Shown here: positions 59,314 through 64,000 of the stretch, piece after piece | Numbering within the stretch: position 1 is the stretch's first letter | How the letters are laid out: each line of letters starts with the position of its first letter | NCBI RefSeq assembly: GCF_014635325.1 | Contig: NZ_BMCT01000008.1 | Location: 248,001 to 312,000 of the forward strand | Reading direction: 5' to 3' | Length of the DNA: 64,000 bases | From: Azorhizobium oxalatiphilum | GTDB taxonomy: Bacteria > Pseudomonadota > Alphaproteobacteria > Rhizobiales > Xanthobacteraceae | Position numbers and translations under genes: made by a program | Notes under the pieces: model-generated | The model's input: only the letters and a program-made list of their open reading frames with translations | Database searches by the model: none | What the model was told of the DNA's origin: nothing

Positions 59314-60423
59314 ATGTCCGCATTCGTCCTCACCGACCATCCCGCCCTCGACGCCCTCGAGCGGGAGATCGCGTCGGCCATCCTCGCCGCCTCCGGCGAG
59401 GCGGAACTGGAGCAGGTGCGCGTCTCCGCCCTCGGCAAGAAGGGCAGCGTCTCCGAGCTTCTGAAGTCCCTCGGCACCATGTCGCCGGACGAGCGCAAGG
59501 TGATGGGCCCGGCGCTCAACGGCATGCGCGACCGCGTGCAGGCTTTGCTCGCCACCCGCAAGGACACGCTGAAGGGCGCGGCTCTCGAAGCGCGCCTCGC
59601 CACCGAGCGCCTCGATGTCACCCTGCCGCTGCGCGAGACCCCCGCCGAGATCGGCCGCGTGCACCCCATCGCGCAGGTGACGGAAGAACTGACCGCCATC
59701 TTCGCCGACATGGGCTTCTCGGTGGCGGAAGGGCCGGACATCGAGACCGACTTCCATAACTTCACCGCGCTGAACTTCCCCGCCGGCCATCCGGCGCGCG
59801 AGATGCACGACACCTTCTTCCTGCCGGAGAATGCGGAGGGCGAGCGCATGGTGCTGCGCACGCACACCTCGCCGGTGCAGGTGCGCACCATGCTTGGCCA
59901 GAAGCCGCCCATCCGCGTCATCTGCCCCGGCCGCACCTATCGCTGCGACTCGGATCAGACCCACACCCCCATGTTCCATCAGGTGGAGGGGCTGGTGATC
60001 GACAAGGGCTCGCACATGGGCCACCTGAAGTGGATCCTGCAGGAATTCTGCAAGGCCTTCTTCGAGGTGGAGAATGTGACCATGCGTTTCCGCCCGTCCT
60101 TCTTCCCCTTCACCGAGCCGTCCATGGAAGTGGACATCCAGTGCGACCGCTCGCGCCCCGGCGAGATCCGCTTCGGCGAGGGCAACGACTGGCTGGAGAT
60201 TCTCGGCTGCGGCATGGTGCATCCGAACGTGCTGCGCAACTGCGGCATCGACCCGGACGTCTACCAGGGCTTCGCCTGGGGCATGGGCATCGATCGCATC
60301 GCCATGCTGAAGTACGGCATGAACGACCTGCGCGCCTTCTTCGAGGCCGACGTGCGCTGGCTGTCGCACTACGGCTTCCGCCCGCTCGACTTCCCGACGC
60401 TGGCCGGCGGCCTCTCCGCCTGA
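59314..60423 (+). CDS. pheS: Phenylalanyl-tRNA synthetase alpha subunit
   Basis: A 369-residue class II synthetase subunit: an N-terminal coiled coil, motif 1 region [20 protein letters not shown], the substrate segment [17 protein letters not shown], and motif 3 [20 protein letters not shown]. With PheT it charges tRNA-Phe. AAGG ribosome site before the ATG. pheT follows after 81 bp. Confidence 0.96.
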   Translation: MSAFVLTDHPALDALEREIASAILAASGEAELEQVRVSALGKKGSVSELLKSLGTMSPDERKVMGPALNGMRDRVQALLATRKDTLKGAALEARLATERLDVTLPLRETPAEIGRVHPIAQVTEELTAIFADMGFSVAEGPDIETDFHNFTALNFPAGHPAREMHDTFFLPENAEGERMVLRTHTSPVQVRTMLGQKPPIRVICPGRTYRCDSDQTHTPMFHQVEGLVIDKGSHMGHLKWILQEFCKAFFEVENVTMRFRPSFFPFTEPSMEVDIQCDRSRPGEIRFGEGNDWLEILGCGMVHPNVLRNCGIDPDVYQGFAWGMGIDRIAMLKYGMNDLRAFFEADVRWLSHYGFRPLDFPTLAGGLSA

Positions 60424-60504
60424 GCCTCGTCTTATCGCCCGTTTGATCCTCGCGGCCGCGCGCTTGTGACAGCGCAGGCCGGCCGCCCATGAAGGCCTAG
60501 CCCC

Positions 60505-62916
60505 ATGAAGTTCACCTGGTCCTGGCTCCAAGAGCATCTGGAAACCACGCAGCCGATGGACGCCATCGTCGAGAAGCTGTCCCTCATCGGCCTTGAAGTG
60601 GAAGGCGTCGAGGACAAGGCGAAGGCGCTGAAATCCTTCGTCGTCGGCGAGGTGCTCACCGCCGAGAAGCATCCCAATGCCGACAAGCTGCGTCTGTGCT
60701 CGGTCGATGTCGGCGCGGGCGCCCCGGTGCAGGTGGTGTGCGGCGCGCCGAACGCGCGCGCCGGCATCAAGGTGGTGTTCGCCGCCCCCGGCACCGTCAT
60801 CCCGGACACAGGAACCGAGCTCAAAATTGGCACCATCCGCGGCGTCGAGAGCCGCGGCATGATGTGCTCCGCCCGCGAGCTGGGCCTCTCCGACGAGCAT
60901 GAGGGCATCATCGAGCTGCCCGAGGACGCCCCCGTGGGCGCGCCCTTCGCGGACGTGATCGGCCTTAATGATCCGGTGATCGAGATCGCCGTGACCCCCA
61001 ACCGCGCCGACTGTCTCGGCGTGTCCGGCGTGGCGCGCGATCTGGCCGCCGCCGGCCTCGGCGAGCTGATGGCCCCGCGCATCGCCCCGGTGGAGGGCAA
61101 GTTCCCCTCGCCGGTGAAGGTGGCGCTCGACTTCGGCGATACGCCGGCGCTCAGCCCGGCCTTTGCGCTGCGCGTGGTGAAGGGCGTGAAGAACGGCCCC
61201 TCGCCGGAGTGGATGCAGGAGAAGCTGCGCGCCATCGGCCTGCGGCCCATCAACGCGCTGGTGGACATCACCAATTTCCTCACCTTCGACCGCAACCGGC
61301 CGCTGCACGTGTTCGACCTCGCCAAGGTGAAGGGCGATCTCGTGGTGCGCCGCGCGAAGGAGGGCGAGACCCTGCTGGCGCTCGACGGCAAGACCTACAC
61401 GCTGGACGACAGCATGTGCGTCATCGCCGACGAAAAGGGCGTGGAGAGCCTTGCCGGGGTCATGGGCGGCGAGGAGAGCGGCTGCGACGAGGCCACCGTG
61501 GACGTGGTCATCGAGAGCGCGCTGTGGGACCCCATCAACATCGCCCAGACCGGCCGCAAGCTCGGCCTGAACTCGGATGCGCGCTTCCGCTTCGAGCGCG
61601 GCATCGACCCGGCCTACACGCTGCCCGGCCTTGAGCTGGCGACGCACCTCGTGCTGGACATCTGCGGCGGCGAGCCCTCTGAAGTGGTGCTGGCCGGGGC
61701 CATCCCCGACACCACCCGCACCATTTCCTTCCCGCTGTCCGAGGTGAAGCGCCTGTCCGGCCTCGACGCCTCCCGCGCCGAGATGATCGGCGTGCTGGAA
61801 GCGCTCGGCTTCGCCGTCTCGGGTGACGGCGAGGTGGTGGACGTGGTGCCGCCCTCCTGGCGCGGCGACGTGGAAGGCAAGGCCGACCTCGTGGAAGAGG
61901 TGGTGCGCATCCTCGGCCTCGAGCGCGTGGAACCGATCGAGTTCCCCGCTGGCAACACCCGCAAGCCGGTGCTCACCGCGCTTCAGCTGCGCACCCGCAA
62001 GGCGCGCCGTTCGCTCGCCACCCGCGGGCTGGTGGAGGCCGTCACCTGGTCGTTCGTCTCCAAGGCCGAGGCCGAGCTGTTCGGCGGCGGAAAGGCTGAA
62101 CTGGCGCTCATCAATCCCATCGCCTCCGACTTGTCGGACATGCGTCCGAGCCTGCTGCCGGGCCTCATCCGCTCGGCTCAGGCCAATGCGGATCGCGGCT
62201 TCGGCGATGTGGCGCTGTTCGAGGTGGGACAGGTGTTCGCGGGCGACCGTCCGCAGGACCAGACCCAGCAGGCCGCCGGCATCCGCCGCGCGACCGCGCG
62301 TCCCACCGGCGCCGGCCGTCACTGGTCGGGCAAGGCGGTGAATGTGGATGCGTTCGACGCCAAGGCCGATGCGCTGGCAGCGCTTGCCGCCTGCAATGCG
62401 CCGGTGGCGAACCTCCAGATCACCCGCGATGCGCCCGCCTGGTATCACCCCGGCCGCTCCGGCGTGTTCCGCCTCGGCCCGAACGTGATCGCCGCCTTCG
62501 GCGAGCTGCACCCCTCGGTGCTGGAAGCCCTCGACGTGGACGGCCCGGTGGTGGCGTTCGAGATCACGCTCGACCGCGTGCCCGAGCCCAAGGCCAAGCC
62601 CACCAAGGTGAAGCCGCTGCTGGAGATTTCCGCCTTCCAGCCGGTGAAGCGCGACTTCGCCTTTGTCGTGGACCGCACGGTGAATGCCGGCGACATCGTC
62701 AAGGCCGCGCAGGGCGTGGACAAGAAGCTCATCACCGAGGTGAGCGTGTTCGACCTCTATGAGGGCGGCAACATGGGCGAGGACAAGAAGTCGGTCGCCA
62801 TCGAAGTCACGCTCCAGCCCCGTGAGCGCACGCTCACCGACGCCGAGATCGAGGCGGTGGCGGGCAAGATCGTCGCCGACGTGACCAAGAAGACCGGCGC
62901 GTCGTTGCGCGGGTGA
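60505..62916 (+). CDS. pheT: Phenylalanyl-tRNA synthetase beta subunit
   Basis: An 803-residue multi-domain subunit: the N-terminal tRNA-binding EMAP-like domain ([20 protein letters not shown]), B3/B4 editing domain with [22 protein letters not shown], the class II-like catalytic-fold B6/B7 core, and the C-terminal ferredoxin-like anticodon-binding domain ending [20 protein letters not shown]. Length and order match the family. Forms the alpha2-beta2 enzyme with PheS. Confidence 0.97.
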   Translation: MKFTWSWLQEHLETTQPMDAIVEKLSLIGLEVEGVEDKAKALKSFVVGEVLTAEKHPNADKLRLCSVDVGAGAPVQVVCGAPNARAGIKVVFAAPGTVIPDTGTELKIGTIRGVESRGMMCSARELGLSDEHEGIIELPEDAPVGAPFADVIGLNDPVIEIAVTPNRADCLGVSGVARDLAAAGLGELMAPRIAPVEGKFPSPVKVALDFGDTPALSPAFALRVVKGVKNGPSPEWMQEKLRAIGLRPINALVDITNFLTFDRNRPLHVFDLAKVKGDLVVRRAKEGETLLALDGKTYTLDDSMCVIADEKGVESLAGVMGGEESGCDEATVDVVIESALWDPINIAQTGRKLGLNSDARFRFERGIDPAYTLPGLELATHLVLDICGGEPSEVVLAGAIPDTTRTISFPLSEVKRLSGLDASRAEMIGVLEALGFAVSGDGEVVDVVPPSWRGDVEGKADLVEEVVRILGLERVEPIEFPAGNTRKPVLTALQLRTRKARRSLATRGLVEAVTWSFVSKAEAELFGGGKAELALINPIASDLSDMRPSLLPGLIRSAQANADRGFGDVALFEVGQVFAGDRPQDQTQQAAGIRRATARPTGAGRHWSGKAVNVDAFDAKADALAALAACNAPVANLQITRDAPAWYHPGRSGVFRLGPNVIAAFGELHPSVLEALDVDGPVVAFEITLDRVPEPKAKPTKVKPLLEISAFQPVKRDFAFVVDRTVNAGDIVKAAQGVDKKLITEVSVFDLYEGGNMGEDKKSVAIEVTLQPRERTLTDAEIEAVAGKIVADVTKKTGASLRG

Positions 62917-62973
62917 TCAGGGGGAGAGCGCGCCCGGTCTCGGCCACGCTACTCCCCTGCCTCTTATGCGGAC

Positions 62974-63083
62974 CGTCATGCCCGGGCTTGTCCCGGGCAT
63001 CCACGCCCCGCGGCCAGGAACAGCCTTCGAAGGTTTGCACCGTCGGCCCGACGTGGATGCCCGGGACAAGCCCGGGCATGACG
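62974..63083. repeat. Perfect 32-bp inverted repeat flanking a 46-bp loop
   Basis: The left arm (62974-63005, CGTCATGCCCGGGCTTGTCC...) is inverted without mismatch at 63052-63083. Each arm also contains the internal dyad GCCCGGG-CTTGT-CCCGGGC. It lies between the convergent pheT and amine oxidase genes and could act as a bidirectional transcription stop. Sequences of this kind are scattered in many Hyphomicrobiales genomes (from memory). Confidence 0.8.
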
Positions 63084-63139
63084 TTGCTCTGTGGTGAAGT
63101 TGGGCGCGCTCAAGCGCAGCACCTCAAGCAAGCAGCCGC

Positions 63140-64000
63140 TCAGCGTTCCAGAGCCGCGCCCTGTACGCCAAGAAACCTCAACGCCTGCCCGGCCGCCCGT
63201 TCGCCCGAGAGCCACGCGCCCGCAACCGTGCCCCACAGCGTCTCATGGGCATGCTCGCCGGCGAAGATCAGCCGGTTGGCCACCACTTCGGTGAAGGCGC
63301 GGCGCATGTTGCCGCTGCCCGGCAAAGCACAGGAGATCCCGCCCAGCGTCAGCGGATCCTTGCTCCAGCGCGTCTGGATGCTCTTGCCCATGCGCTTGCC
63401 CACGTCCGCCCCGAACTCCGCCTGCAAGGCCGCGCGCACATAGTCCGCGCCCGCATTGTCCTTGCCGTCGGTGAGCGCCTGCGCGGCCTTGCCGCCCAGC
63501 TCCATCACATGCAGGTCGCTGCCGCCGATGCGGGCGTTCAGCACCAGCGTGCGCGCACCTGCGCCCTGCACCAGCAGGGTCTCGTCCGGCTGCGCGCCGA
63601 GCGGATTGCCCGGCAGCAGGAAGGCCACATGCTCGCGATGGCCCAAGGGAATGCGCTCGATGGCGCTGCGCTGGCGGGTGGGCAGGCCGGGCGAGATGCG
63701 GATCTTGCCGGCAGAGAAGAGGCTCGGCGGCACGGCAAGGATGACGGCGCGCCCGGTGAGCGTGCCGCGCGCCGTGCGCACCTCCACATTGCGCGGGCCG
63801 TAGTCCACCGCCGTGGCGGCCGTCTCCAGCCGCACGTTCAGTCCCTCGGCGAGCTTGGCCACCAGCGTGCCGAGTCCGGCGCGGCTGAGCAGCGCCTCAT
63901 CGCGGTCATCGGCGCGGGAGAAATCCACGGTGGAGACCTGATCCAGCTCGCGCGCGCAGCGCAGCGGGCCGAGCAGGAAGGTGGCGAGCGGACCATACGG
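63140..64000 (-). CDS. Flavin-containing amine oxidase, N-terminus outside window
   Basis: The last 286 residues of a monoamine-oxidase-like FAD protein; the frame remains open to the window edge. Visible are the FAD-domain strand ILAVPPSLFSAGKIRISPGL with the characteristic AVP-P pattern, and the C-terminal FAD-binding region LIFAGEHAHETLWGTVAGAWLSGERAA, the family's GEHxxxxxxGTVxGAxxSG motif. It oxidises amines to aldehydes or ketones with peroxide release. Converges with pheT across the inverted repeat. The GTG near 63928 is probably internal. Confidence 0.88.
   Translation of the reverse strand, partial: PYGPLATFLLGPLRCARELDQVSTVDFSRADDRDEALLSRAGLGTLVAKLAEGLNVRLETAATAVDYGPRNVEVRTARGTLTGRAVILAVPPSLFSAGKIRISPGLPTRQRSAIERIPLGHREHVAFLLPGNPLGAQPDETLLVQGAGARTLVLNARIGGSDLHVMELGGKAAQALTDGKDNAGADYVRAALQAEFGADVGKRMGKSIQTRWSKDPLTLGGISCALPGSGNMRRAFTEVVANRLIFAGEHAHETLWGTVAGAWLSGERAAGQALRFLGVQGAALER

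Noticed and set aside
59245..62511. 1088-codon minus-strand open frame opposite pheS and pheT
   Set aside because: Antisense to two universally conserved genes; composition is His/Ala/Arg-rich with no domain pattern.
1..64000. CRISPR array, prophage, integrase or intact insertion sequence
   Set aside because: No regularly spaced repeats and no transposase, integrase or phage structural genes anywhere in the window.

Overview
The window is high-GC DNA from an alphaproteobacterium. It has a complete fixNOQP/fixGHIS-type cbb3 oxidase locus with an FNR/FixK box, the MetX/MetW pair, FdxA next to an S4 protein and a Suv3-like helicase, BA14K exported proteins and an infC ... rpmI-rplT ... pheST translation block. 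Together these point to the Hyphomicrobiales (Rhizobiales), most likely a Xanthobacteraceae-like organism. Genus cannot be settled from sequence reading alone. Coding density is high, genes are chromosomal housekeeping and accessory types, and I see no prophage, CRISPR array, integrase or intact insertion sequence.

Layout. 1-1.1 kb: end of a TRAP transporter large permease. 1.2-10.8 kb, minus strand: cbb3 cytochrome oxidase structural genes ccoNOQP, then ccoG, ccoH, ccoI, ccoS, then a major-facilitator gene that carries the copper-importer signature of CcoA. 10.9-14.6 kb: a TetR-controlled YbhG/YbhF/YbhS-like ABC export operon. 14.7-21.9 kb: a small membrane protein, a pirin, an M23-like envelope protein with an altered zinc site, a SABATH-like methyltransferase, and a LysR regulator divergent from a zinc-binding dehydrogenase. 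21.9-26.1 kb: ferredoxin FdxA, S4 protein and a 1129-residue Suv3-like helicase. 26.4-28.7 kb: a small exported protein and metX-metW. 28.7-33.5 kb: RidA/TetR pair with a triple operator, an internalin-like leucine-rich-repeat protein, a methyltransferase, GloB and a cupin. 33.6-42.2 kb: UMF1-type MFS, class 3 lipase, tRNA-Met, glutathione transferase, SpoU-type RNA methylase, LacI and MocR regulators, and a DUF1127 protein. 42.3-46.0 kb: TetR-controlled EmrAB-type efflux pump. 46.0-50.3 kb: diguanylate cyclase, two small proteins of unknown function, chemoreceptor. 50.6-54.5 kb: polyamine-type glutamine synthetase, FAD oxidase, FlK-like thioesterase and GNAT acetyltransferase operon. 54.5-64 kb: membrane protein, DUF3108 protein, infC with a non-canonical ATT start, two reverse-strand BA14K proteins, rpmI, rplT, pheS, pheT and a partial amine oxidase.

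How parts work together. CcoNOQP is the high-affinity terminal oxidase, CcoGHIS its copper/assembly machinery, and the CcoA-like transporter plausibly brings copper into the cytoplasm for it, so structural, assembly and metal-supply functions are contiguous. Several transcription factors here have readable operators: TetR at 14593-14610, TetR at 29234-29302, TetR at 43061-43139, MocR at 41770-41819, LacI at 40353-40365. That makes the window unusually rich in testable regulator-site pairs. Intergenic space also holds three related copies of a palindromic element (5448, 22638, 42178), a possible MITE-like element (18461-18624) and a perfect 32-bp inverted repeat (62974-63083).
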